Assembly: GCA_950022655.1 (NCBI GenBank)
Contig: OX465583.1
Location: 33,011,360-33,075,359, forward strand
Source of the DNA: Alentia gelatinosa
Taxonomy: Eukaryota > Annelida > Polychaeta > Phyllodocida > Polynoidae
DNA: 64,000 bases
Direction of reading: 5' to 3'
A program made the position numbers and the translations under genes. Below are positions 41,553-61,120 of this stretch, in pieces (position 1 is the stretch's first letter; each line of letters starts with the position of its first letter). The notes beneath the pieces are model-generated. The model was not told the origin of the DNA. It saw only the letters and a list, made by a program, of their open reading frames with translations, and did not search any database.

Positions 41553-42740
41553 GCATTCAGGTCTTTTGACAGTAGGTCTCTTCAACAGCTGTTGTCATGG
41601 TAATCCGACCACTTGCCAGAGCGATAACAAGTGAAAATGTTAACTAAATGGACGGATCAACAAGATTAAACAATTACACAAATGTTTCTGGAGGGGGGGG
41701 GGGGGGCAACAGAAACTAAATTTGGGGTCTTGGCCCAGGGACTAATGTGCTAGCCTTTACTACAGACATGCATCAGCAATTTACACGTGGTGTTTGGTAA
41801 AATACAGCGACTCATGAGTGAGTCACATGTGATGGTCATGGTGCATTTGGTCTAGACATATAGTCTATAGTTTGTACTGATACTGATAGTGGTACTGGGT
41901 AACGTGAGAATAGGTTGGTTAATTCCCTTTTCCACGGAAAGTATGATTTAATAAATGTATACATGTAAAAGGCAATTCCATTCCAACTATCTAACTAAAC
42001 TGTCAATACCGTTAATTCGGCCGTAATTAAATAAATAAACAGCTAGTCTAGAAGGCCTATTTAGTATTTAGTACCGGTAGTCTGTACCGTGTAGCCTACG
42101 ACTATATATTTGTCCGGCCATTTAAAACTAGCGATAACATTGTATATCCTTGTCACTGGAAACCACTTGTTAATTCTCTGAAAATAACTGAGTGAGTCAA
42201 TAACAATGTTATCGACAAGGTTCCTTGAACTTGGAAGTTGGAGCTGAATCAGTAGTTCATATCCCCACCTACGTAGTCACTATAGATCTACTAGATCTAG
42301 ATCTAGTCTAGTAGTAGTACCACTACGTGTCAACAAGGATTGTGTGTGGTGTCCAGTTGTGGCGCAAGACGGACCTTGGTCATGTGGTCAAACGCCATAG
42401 TCTTGGTATCCGCAATTTTGGTAACATGTGGTACTAATACATAAATTGGCATTAAATAAATTAATCGGCTTGATTAACAACTGCCAGAAGTGACAGCGGG
42501 AACAACATCCACGTCTCACGTGGGGGAATCCCTCTACTTGCAATGATGACGTACACATATTCACTCTCCAAGGACACTACCAGATCAGAATAGACTAGAA
42601 AGACTGGAAGGATATATCTGGTGGAGAGTGACTGCAGTACTACACTGCGCCACTCTAACGCCAACTCACTATGATTTATCACTACTAGTAACGCGTTGCA
42701 GTGTGGCGAGGAAGAGCCTCCCTCTGACTTACTCAGGCCG
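41553..42740. other. Upstream region of the EF2 gene, no gene seen
   Basis: Contains a run of about 15 G (41696-41710) and a palindromic GATCTAGATC cluster (42285-42312). The distal promoter of the downstream gene probably lies here. No other exon was recognised. Confidence 0.4.
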
Positions 42741-42741
42741 T

Positions 42742-42766
42742 CACGTGACCCAACTCGGTCCTTTCT
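42742..42766 (+). promoter_or_regulatory. EF2 core promoter: E-box and TOP-like start
   Basis: TCACGTGA (E-box core CACGTG 42742-42747) lies just upstream of CCTTTCT (42760-42766). Translation-factor mRNAs in animals normally begin with a 5' terminal oligopyrimidine tract that couples them to TOR signalling. A start within CCTTTCT would give a ~70-nt leader to the ATG at 42833. No TATA box is seen. The exact start is an inference. Confidence 0.5.
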
Positions 42767-42832
42767 ACGAGTCCGCCATAGAGACAACCGTTTCATCTGA
42801 AAGCGTTGTCGAAAGAGACTCAAAAATCCAAG

Positions 42833-52018
<9,186 letters not shown>

Positions 52019-52445
52019 GATTCAACCTAGCAGAAAAGACTAAGCTTTTGTCCTGTGTCTGTTCAGTGAAGTCTCGCATGAGAATCTTCAATGTATTTAT
52101 TTCATACACGTCAGTAAACCAAGTGGGAACCGTCAGAGGATGAAATGAGTGACGACAATGCTCTCAGAGAGAAAAATTGACTTCGAAAAATGTAAAAAAA
52201 ACGAAAAGCAAGAAAAAGAATAAAAAGAAAAGTTAATTATGGTTGTTCTAGGGCGGAAGAAACAAAATGGAACCGTTGCACGAAGCAAGAAAGCGTTTTG
52301 TAACAAATACAGTGCAATGAAAGAAGTAGAGTGCTTACTGTACACACTATTCACCCTTTACATGAATTTCCAATGTAAAAGGCATACCGATATAACCCAT
52401 TCAATTCCATGGGATTTATGTGAATAAAGTTAAAAGCATCTGCAG
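52019..52445 (+). terminator. EF2 3' untranslated region and polyadenylation signal
   Basis: AATAAA at 52423-52428, about 405 nt after the stop codon, is the first canonical signal downstream. Cleavage would be near 52440-52450. An A/G-rich stretch (52190-52230) lies inside the untranslated region. Confidence 0.65.
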
Positions 52446-52789
52446 AATAATACAACTCGTGTTCTTGTTGGTTAAATTCGGTGAAAGTTTACTTTTCGCA
52501 GCTATTCTGTTGTGGAGAAATCTAACTTGCGAAATAGGGACATCCTGTAAGGTTGGGATCCATAACAGATGGACGTTTGATTGTGGTTGTAGTACAACTA
52601 CTTGTAGTGTCGCTGGATGACCTGACCACATTTTTGCTATTTAAGTATTTATACCTAATGACATGAATTCGATTTCTGTTTAGGACGGTTCAGTTTTAGT
52701 ATATTGACATGGATTTTAAAGAAGACAATTAGATTACATCCGTCAGTAATAACGTGTGCAAAAGAATAAGTGTTGGTGTAGGACAGTTT
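52446..52789. other. Short intergenic stretch, nothing seen
   Basis: Overlapping open frames on both strands (52416-52631) show no domain. It lies between the EF2 polyadenylation signal and a minisatellite. Confidence 0.4.
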
Positions 52790-53335
52790 GGGAATAGGAC
52801 AAAGTGAGGTGCAGGTATAGGGAAGATTGAGGTTTATGGAGTAAGACAGATCAGAGTGTGGGTGTTCGTCAGGTACGAGCGTAGGACAGAATGAGATTGG
52901 TATAGGCCAGTGTGGAGTGTGGATATAGGACAGAAGGGTGTGGGTATAGAACAGGGTGGAATGTCAGTGTTAGATATGGATGTCGGTGTAGGACAGAGTA
53001 GGGTGTGGTTAAATGGTGCGAACAGAATTGGGTGCAAGACACTAAGGCATGGAAGAAAGGGAATGTAAGATTTTCGATAAGATATGATCGAGAAAAGTAA
53101 GATGCTTGGATCAACCAGGCAGCATAGCTTGTTATTCCAACAGGATATGCAAATTTGAGTAAAGTAAGCCAAAGTAAGTCTAGGTGAACAAATTGGACGT
53201 TAAACTACCCAAACAAACAAAGTAAGGCATGTTGTAGGACAGCGTGGGATGTGGGTATAGGATAGATTGGGGTGTGGATGTAGGAAACATGGGTGTGGGT
53301 GTTGAACAAAGTTGGGTGTTAGTGGGTTAACATCC
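52790..53335 (+). repeat. Degenerate GT-rich minisatellite, part 1
   Basis: Imperfect repeats of roughly 22-28 bp around GTGTGGGTGTAGGACAGA, dense at 52790-53010 and again at 53225-53320, with unrelated sequence between. The same unit resumes at 54235-54640. Confidence 0.8.
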
Positions 53336-53337
53336 GA

Positions 53338-53870
53338 GGGGACCAAGACTTGCTCAAGTCTTTGATTATGAACATTCACTCACAGTCGTGACATCACACT
53401 GTCAACACAGTATCCCCAGTGTCTCTATAGTGATCTATAGGTACAAAACCGCTGATGCTGTGTGCTTTAATTTAACAATAGCATATTGTTATTGGTCTAA
53501 AGTAATGAACTTTAGGGAAAGGGGGTCAAGGTTTCGCCGTGCTCGGCTCATCAGACATCTTAATCAGCTTTTGAGGGTTGTTTCAAGGCGTCGGACCAAT
53601 TTGTCCGTGCTTTTCAGTGTCATGCCCCATATATAAGTGATGTTTTTAGTAGATTCAATAAAGTTACACCTTTATTTAGGACATGACCGTGCTGTGCAAC
53701 GGTTACAAATTCCCCTAGTGGGGAATCGATCACAATATGCTCCCATATTTCGGGTCTATTGATCTTCCGTATTCATAAAAATAAAAAAATTCAAATGATT
53801 AATCACAATCAGAATAAAGTTCATTTTAGTATGTATCCTTCTCTGACTTGCCCATGAATGAAAGACTTGT
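53338..53870 (+). repeat. Dispersed repeat split by a retroposon-like insertion
   Basis: The outer parts (53338-53378 and 53794-53870) match the reverse complement of 12765-12890 contiguously. Between them, 53379-53788 is an extra ~410 bp ending in an A-rich tail (ATAAAAATAAAAAAA) and flanked by ATTCA on both sides (53374-53378 and 53789-53793). Confidence 0.7.
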
Positions 53871-54039
53871 CCAGTATGAACAGAATCTCCTGTTTATGGC
53901 CCCAAGCCGCTCCCTGTAACCCTATACTTCCTCCTACCCCTTCCCCTCGTCTCCTCCAGTTCCCTGGCTACCTGTGTTTTCGTAGCAATGAATTTCGCCT
54001 ACTCCTGACTGTGACCTGATTAAGATCAAAGTGAGAGGG

Positions 54040-54125
54040 TATCAATCTCCCATCAGATATCCTGATCAGTGGTCAGGATATCTGTATGGAGAGTGTTAGA
54101 AATACTGGCGCTATACAGCGCCAGA
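54040..54125. repeat. Two short hairpins
   Basis: GATATCCTGATC...GTCAGGATATC (54056-54082) and CTGGCGCTATACAGCGCCAG (54105-54124) are strong adjacent hairpins near the inner edge of the second minisatellite block. Confidence 0.6.
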
Positions 54126-54234
54126 AATCCAACACCATTACTGATTGTACCAGTCCCTGTATCCCAGGGAGGAGGGTAGCCACAGTATGCAGAGACTAGA
54201 GCCAGTCTACAGGGGACCCTGAGGGTATATAGGG

Positions 54235-54640
54235 ACCATAGAGTCGGGTGTAAGTATATACGAGTGTTGAACGCGGGTATGGGTGTAGGACAGAGTGGGG
54301 TGTGGTTAAAGGACATTGGGGTGTGGGTGTAAGACAGATTAGGATGTCGGTGTAGGGTGTAGGACAGCAAAGGGGTGCAGGTATAGAATAGAGTGAAGTG
54401 TAGGTGTACAATAGAGTGAGGTGTGGGTGTAGGAGATAGTGAGGTGTGGCGTAGAACATAGTGGGGTGTAAGTAGGATAGAGTAGGGTGTGGGTGTAAGT
54501 CAGACTTTGGTGTACGTATATGGCAGAGTGGGGTGTGGGTATAGCAAAAAGTGGAGTCTGGGTGCAGGACAGAACTGGGTGTGAGGGTAGTGCAGAGTGG
54601 GGTGTAGGTGTAGGAAAGATTGAGGTGTAGTGTAGGACAG
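54235..54640 (+). repeat. Degenerate GT-rich minisatellite, part 2
   Basis: About 15 or more imperfect repeats of the GTGTGGGTGTAGGACAGAGTGGG type. The minus-strand 156-codon frame (54666-54196), rich in Thr, Pro, His, Leu and Ser, is just this repeat read through, so it is not called as a gene. Confidence 0.85.
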
Positions 54641-54879
54641 AGCTCCAATAATAGTGGTGATGTCACTGCTCAGTTATTCCTTTGAAGATTCGCCAATCCT
54701 GACCAGTCCCCCTGAAAGCCGCTATATAACATTTTTTTTCATTTGCAATATATATGATTTCCCTTGGTGGTTTGTTGTTTTTGTGTTTTGTTGGGTTTGT
54801 TTGTTTGGGTTTTTTTTGGAGGGGGGGGGGGGTAGGGCACTTATATAGAACTGTATCGAGAATCATATAAATATTCAAT

Positions 54880-55010
54880 ACTCTACGAGTTTGGATGTGC
54901 CCAAATCATCATCGAGGCGAAGCCGAGTGATGATTATTGCACGGTTGAAACTAGAGGAATATTGTCTATTTCACAATTCGAGTGCGGTTCTGGATTTATC
55001 TCACCCCTTT
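54880..55010. repeat. Short inverted-repeat element remnant
   Basis: A perfect-stem hairpin around CATCGAGGCGAAGCCGAGTGATG with flanks (ACTCTACGAG..., CGAGTGCGGTTCTGGATTTA) resembling the hairpin part of the MITE at 37603-37975. Confidence 0.4.
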
Positions 55011-55830
55011 CCATGACATTGGATAGCATCAGAATAGTTTGAATATACCTGGCAAATCCATATGACGTCATGTCACATTCACTACGCCACAGCCGTGGCA
55101 TAGTATTGTCACTTATAGGGATGACCGTTGAGTATTTTTTCCTAATATTATTTCTATGGCTAAGCTTGTACCAGGGGTAGATAATTATTGAGTCACAGGT
55201 CCATTTTTAAGAACTCCTTTATGGACATATTTCTACCACTAAAACTGGTTTCAATCATATGATATGCCTCATTTGGAAGAGAATAAAAAATAGTAGGTGT
55301 TGGGAAGTGGAATTTTCTAATTAGATTCTATTTAAGTATTGGTTAAAAGTGTCGAAGGGGATTTCGGGTGAAATGGGCATACTAAGACATTTGTTAACTC
55401 AATATTGATTTACACTGAGCATTAGTGTAACATTTATCATCTCCATAAGTAGCACTGACAGTGGCTTACACCCTAGGAAGTGTCATTATCTAGGTGAAAT
55501 GTATATTTGATGTGACATTCATTGGTTTTTGCCAAATTTCATAATGTGAGTTGGGCAGGCAGCAGGTGTATCAGCGGATACACCCACCTCGGCTGTGTGC
55601 ACTGATCCATGAAAGTACACAAAGTACACAAAGGGGTAGGGCTTTAAATATGAAAGTCCCCATGCATTTTCGTAAACCACCACCCATTATATAAAACCTG
55701 GTAGATACCATAGCTGGAATATGGGAAAATAGTCCCTTAATGCTATAGAGCAAAACAATAGTCACTATTGTAGTGGGATGGGAATCCAGCAGTGTTCGTT
55801 TGTTTCACGGAAGGTGGCGCGATATGCCGA
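55011..55830. other. Intergenic, no gene seen
   Basis: AT-rich with no recognised exon or repeat. It ends at the gypsy element on the right. Confidence 0.4.
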
Positions 55831-55846
55831 TCCTTACTGTGTAGTG

Positions 55847-55966
55847 TGTGAAGTAACGAGGCTTATCAATTTCCAGAACCGTCTCCCACCACTTGCGACC
55901 ACTGAAATTTTTCCCCAACCGCGGAATTAACCATCCATCGGAATGGAAAAAATTACATGAAAAAAA
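55847..55966 (+). mobile_element. 120-bp retroposed sequence with 15-bp target duplication
   Basis: CCTTACTGTGTAGTG occurs at 55832-55846 and again at 55967-55981. The sequence between ends in an A-rich tail (GGAAAAAATTACATGAAAAAAA), as in LINE-mobilised insertions. The source sequence was not recognised. Confidence 0.65.
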
Positions 55967-56486
55967 CCTTACTGTGTAGTGATTCCGGGCAACGCCGCAC
56001 ACGAGAGTGGCGTGGCGGAGACCGAGATTACGTAACGCTTAGTATATATACTCAGCGTTCACAGTAGGTCGACAGGCTGTCCTCGCGCGTCTTTTACGGA
56101 ACGGACCCTTGGGCCCTCACTTTGCAGGCGGGTTCTTGTAACCTTCCTGGTGGTTAGGCAAATCTTCTGGATTAGCCTATCCAGCGTTACCTAGCACCCA
56201 TGTGCTAGGGTACTGTACTTGTGGGGAAGATCTTCCAGATCTTTCCGGGAAGTAAGTGATTAATAAACATCCCTGTTTATTAAATGACGTTGTTGTGTTG
56301 TGTGTGATTAGGTCTGTGCAAACTAACCGAAAACCGAACCAACCTACGTGAGTGCGTAGGGTGGGATCCTGCCTGGAACTAGCGTTCCGGATTGGGGTCA
56401 TCCAACCTGCTAGACAGGCGGCGACCACCACACTGGTGCCGTGACCAGGATCCTAGGTTGCTTGCACAACCCGGGATTCTCGGTAA

Positions 56487-59098
56487 ATGCACGGATCTGG
56501 AATAAAAACCAGATCTCAGGCTGAACAGGAGAGTGAAGATGGGGAGGTAACTTCTCAACAAACTCTTCCGGCCCGGAATGACGACAAGTCTCCAAAACCA
56601 GAGGGAGGGGGTGAAACCCAGAAGTCCGGTAAGGAGAGATCTCGGAAGAGAACCGCCGCTCAGAATCTGAGTTCGACGGTCCTGAAGAGTTTCAGTCCGG
56701 CGGCCGACAGCCGACATGGCCCCGCAAGGGATCTGGAGGGACTCAGTAAAATTGGGTCTCAGACAGATAGTCCCGGAGAGTCTAGTACTCCCCGGAATAG
56801 GTCGGAAGATACCTTAAGAGTACCTTCCGATGAAGTTCCTGTAGGTTTCCTTGGACCCGAACTCTTAGCCGAGTTTGATAGGGAAAGGGAAGCCAGAGAC
56901 ATGTGTCGGGAACTAGAAGCTCGAAACCGTGAGATCACCGAGAAGGTAGCCCAAAGCCACCATAACTCTAGAGACTCTAGAGAAAATCGAGCGATTGGAC
57001 CAACATGTACAATACATGAAGGACCAAGTTCGACTAGCAGAGACAGAATCATCCCAACGGATGCCTATGTCACAAGCTGGCTGGAGTAATGTGAGAGATC
57101 ACCTATATTCCCCACCAGGGAAAGTAGAAGATCTAGAGAAGACCCCTAACAGATTCATATCTGGAACAAAGGGTGTGAAGACTCCTTTGGTTAGCTTCCG
57201 GCTACCCTCTGAGTCAGGTTCCGATGATGCGCCCAGAGAACGCAGCCAGAAAGAACGCTGTCAGTCCAAAACCTTACGGGAAAGGAATGTAGTGGGAACA
57301 CTGGTTCGCGGGATTTTGTGAGGATTTACAATGTAATGGCTGGAATAAAGTCGATGCATTGCCATACCTCAAAAGAGCGTTACGAGATGGACCCAGAGAA
57401 GCTGCACTTCGCGCTTTTCGCCGTTCCGGTGGTACGGAATGGGATGAGCTAAAGTCCTGAGCGTTTAATATGGGTAAAATGACACTATCTAGTTCAATTA
57501 TATGCAGCATTGGTAAAAGATGATATTTTCGAAAATTAAGTAGATAGAAATCAAGAGAACATTAAAAAGAATATATATAACACACTTTTCAGGCCTAATA
57601 TTCTAAAATTGTGGTGCCACCTGTCATTTTATCAAAGAACTTTGGCCTGAGGTCATATTTCTGCTTGAATCACTGACATTATAAATAAGCAAGTATGACT
57701 TGATTTTCCTTCAGTCCTATCTCAGTCAATAAGCAGCACAGATACTTTAAATAAAGAGCGATTTGTAGATCAACTCCCACAGAATACAACCAGTAGGTTA
57801 TCTAATTGATCAACTATTATCTAGAGAAAATTATTGGCCGTTTCTAGCTATGCCATTTGCCCAAAATGCAATAGTATAAGAAAATCTCGTTTTAGGGCAT
57901 GTTTGGAATGTTTGTCATCTGTCATAATGCTCCTGTATCTCAGGAAATATTTATCACAGCCTGGCAATATAGGTATCATTTTAATTGTCTTGAAATAGCT
58001 AAGAAGATAGGGTGTTAATTTCTATAGGTCATTGCGATAGATTTTTCATTAAATCGCTGTGAAGACAGGAATGTAACATGTTTCAGTGTTTTTACCTCAG
58101 AAATTCCAATGTTCAATCTACAACAGGAAATCTTAGCCATAACACAGATATATCAGGTTTATACTGACAGATAGGCACAAGTCTTAGCTTTCTAACAATA
58201 TTTTGTTTGTAAAAATCGCCCTATTATTCATGACACAAGAGCGATTTGCCTTTTTCAAGATAGAAAAAACTAGTTTTTTGTCCCATATTAAACGCTCAGG
58301 ACTATAGTGGAGGTAGCCTCATACTACTGTGGTCAGTTGGTAACGCTGAACCCCCGATCCACTTTTCTAAAGAGTATCCAGGGTAAAGAGGAGACAACTC
58401 GCGCCTATGGGCTAGCTTTGCAACAAATGTTGTTAGAGGTTTACCCAGGGACGGGATTAGATTCTCCTGCGCTACATGAAGATCTACAAACTCAGTTTGT
58501 GAAAGGACTTCGAGATGATGACGTGAGAGCGGAAGTCATCTCTAAATAGGAGCCAGGTATGAACTTCATGCAGGTGTTGCGAATAGTAGATGCCTATGAA
58601 CAACGGTGTATACTATTCGGAAAATATGCTAATCCAGGAAAAACTTCCCGGGTTAACATAGTGGGTTCTACTTGGTCACAAGTAGAAGAAGATACCTACG
58701 AGTGTCAGGAAGCAGAAATAGAGGATATACTCTCTAATGTCCGCTCAATGGTACTCGCAAGAGGAGGTTTCAATAGACGGGGACGTGGGAGAGGTCGAAC
58801 CCCTAGCTTTGGAAGGAACAGCGATGTACCTTCTGTGGCAGAGGCAAAACCAATAACCACTGATCCTGAAGGAAATTCCTCGGAGGTTATGAAGTTGTTG
58901 ACCAAAATCAACGAAAGACTGAATCAGGTGGAGAAAAACCAGCTGGATGTCCGACGTTGTTGGCGGTGCAACAAAATGGGACATATCTCTCCAGATTGTC
59001 CAGAAGCCCGGAACGTTACTACGGTGGGAACACCTCGTAGTCTGCCTGCGTTGATGGTTGCCTCTCAGAGTGAACCGGAAAACAAAGGAGGACTGTAG
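56487..59098 (+). pseudogene. gypsy gag (matrix, coiled coil, capsid, zinc knuckle), frameshifted and interrupted
   Basis: The ATG at 56487 opens a charged N-terminal region; a coiled-coil-like segment spans about 56870-57060, with a frameshift near 56970. A second frameshift near 57300 precedes a capsid segment (57300-57450) with a WFAGFCEDLQCNGW block. A DNA element (57452-58304) interrupts it. The capsid resumes at 58307; an in-frame stop at 58547-58549 is followed by more capsid and a basic RRGRGRGR tract, and finally a CCHC knuckle CWRCNKMGHISPDC (58960-59000). The frame stops at 59096-59098. At least three frame breaks plus the insertion make it a pseudogene. Confidence 0.82.
57452..58304. 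mobile_element. 853-bp TA-flanked inverted-repeat element in gag
   Basis: The ends are inverted repeats of about 22 bp (AGTCCTGAGCGTTTAATA and complement). TA lies directly outside on both sides (57450-57451 and 58305-58306). Counting one TA only, the flanking gag codons stay in frame, which supports TA as the target duplication, as for Tc1/mariner-type elements. The interior is AT-rich with no transposase. Confidence 0.8.
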
Positions 59099-59317
59099 CG
59101 AGTGGCAACACTGCGGTCCGGGAAGGAAAGTGCCAGGAAACCCAAACTTGTGAGATTTATAAGAAGGAAAATATTTCCAACTTACCAGAAAAGGGGAAGA
59201 TACAAAATACAGTCGCAACGATCTGTAGTAAGTATCTTTCACCCGGGCATCCCTGTCTGCAATGGCTTTGTCAACGCGGATGGGATCTTGGAACCTTGGA
59301 TGGGATCTCACAGTTTA

Positions 59318-60352
59318 GAGGCCTATTCCACCAAGGAGGCACAAGCCCAGGCCGGGCCCCTTGTGGTCGCCTATTGGCGACCGGCGGCAATAGCCGGCCC
59401 AAACCTCCCGCCGGCGGCGATAATCTGCTTGGTGGAACAGCTCATGAGACCTCACAGGCCCCTCACGGCCGGACCCTGCCGGCCACCGTGCCTCCAAAAC
59501 CTCGTAGCCGGGCAGTATCGGCTGACCTGTTGGTGGCCGCCGGACGCCGGCCGGGGACAATACTCGGTGCAACAGCCAATTTTGGAGGTGTTCCACCAAA
59601 ATATAGTGATAACCACAGAGAAGGCCGGGCGGGCGGGCGGGTATTATGAGCGCAACATCCCCCGCAAGCCCTGGCAGGGGAAAACCGATTCATTTGATTT
59701 TAAGCCCCCGGCAGGCCGGCCGGCGTGTCAAGAGCTACGCCGAAAGAAGCACGGCCGCGGGCCCTGCCGGGACCCGCGGCGAGGGAAAGCCGACAACACT
59801 GCGCGGCCGACACCGGCGATGCCCGAAGCCACGAAAGGACATAGAAAATTCCGACACTTTCGGCAGAATTCTAGCACCATAGCGTGCCATACACATTCAT
59901 AACATCAATCCTTATCTTTATTTACCTTCATTGTTCGATTTAACCTGTAAATCCGCGGTTATTTGACGTTTTCTGACCGTTCCCGTACAATTCCCGACAC
60001 GCTGACACACTGCTCCGCTCGATACACGACTTTCGCGGGTTCAGAGCGTTGTAGTGTATCGCCGCACGCCGCGCCGCCTATCGGATCGATAGAGAACCGC
60101 GGCCTTGTGCGTTAGTGCCGCTAATGTCCACCAGACGGCAATAGCGAACCCGCTGCGAGTGTATCGCCGCGCCGGGTCCGGCCGGCTCTATGGGCGCCTT
60201 GTGTACGCCTGTTGGTCGCCTCGTGAGGCTTTGGTGGAACAGCTCCTAGAATTTAGGGGTTTAGGGGCGGCCGGGTGGCCGGCCCCGGCGGCAAATGCCG
60301 GCTGGAGCGCAAAAACCCGCCTGCTGAGGGCCTTTTTGGTGGAATAGGCCTC
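59318..60352. mobile_element. 1035-bp GC-rich Harbinger-like element (TTA target)
   Basis: Perfect 17-bp ends GAGGCCTATTCCACCAA and complement; TTA duplicated on both sides (59315-59317 and 60353-60355), as in PIF/Harbinger elements. TTGGTGGAAxAG, or its complement, also recurs inside (about 59430, 59589 and 60230). It is strikingly GC- and CpG-rich compared with its surroundings. The open frames across it (59102-59902, 59296-59649, 60105-60347) show no transposase. Confidence 0.82.
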
Positions 60353-60380
60353 TTATACGACAACCGTCCCCTTTAGGAGG

Positions 60381-60720
60381 GCGACGTTGGTATGTGCCGG
60401 CTAGAATTCAAGGAAGAAAGATAGATCTATTATTAAATACTGGCGCTAGTCGCTCTGTGTTGAACAATGGACTCTATCAGTCTCTTGGATTTGCACAGGA
60501 ATGTCATGTTCCCGGAGCTTCGGCAAAAGCTGCTAATGGCACTCACATGAGATGCTATGGTAGTGTGATTATTCCAGTCTCAATAGGTAACACTGAATTC
60601 GTATGGGGTCCCATACTCAGTGATATTGAAGAGAGTGGAATATTAGGCGGATTTTCTCACCCTCTATGGAGGTTCTGTGGATCTACCAGATGGCACTCTC
60701 CGACTCAAATTTCCTGAGTT
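60381..60720 (+). pseudogene. gypsy retropepsin (protease) domain, active-site Asp replaced
   Basis: The frame reads KIDLLLNTGASRSVL, the retropepsin active-site loop, but the catalytic Asp of D-T-G is Asn (LLNTGAS). An ILGGFSH-like segment later matches the second conserved ILG block. The frame shifts at about 60680 into the next open frame. The Asp-to-Asn change would abolish the protease in this copy. Confidence 0.78.
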
Positions 60721-61120
60721 AATGGAAGTGGAATGTAGTTGTCGACGGATTTCTTCTTTGATTTCTGTTCGACAAGATGTGGGCATCCCACCTCAGCAGA
60801 TGGTTAATGTCCTGATAGCTGGGGAAGGCGATTTACCACGTGGAGATGCACTCTTCGAGCCAGACCCGGAACTCTTTTCTAAAAAAGGAATACAGGCCTG
60901 GGATACCTTGATCGGAAGTGCCAGAGAAGGATCAATTCCTATAAGTAATCATACCTCCGGGTTGATTAAACTGAGGAAGGGTGATACATTGGGCTGGGTA
61001 ACCCTAGCTCATGTAGATGGCCTAGTGGACTCCAGTCCACAGGGAATCACACCTATTCCAGTTTCCAAAATAACCGGGGAAGATGAACAATCTGGGAAGG
61101 TCGGACTTAATAGGAAATGA
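60677..61120 (+). pseudogene. gypsy protease-RT spacer
   Basis: An open stretch between the protease and the RT, in a frame different from both neighbours. Similar spacers in Ty3/gypsy pol hold the C-terminal protease segment and a linker. No catalytic motif. Confidence 0.6.

Noticed and set aside
54196..54666. 156-codon minus-strand frame rich in Thr/Pro/His
   Set aside because: Translation of the degenerate GT-rich minisatellite; low complexity, no domain.
56177..56717. Antisense frames at the gypsy LTR and gag
   Set aside because: Shadows of the gag frame and LTR on the opposite strand.
59102..59902. 266-codon frame across the GC-rich element
   Set aside because: It starts in gypsy sequence and continues through a non-autonomous DNA element; its length is explained by high GC.
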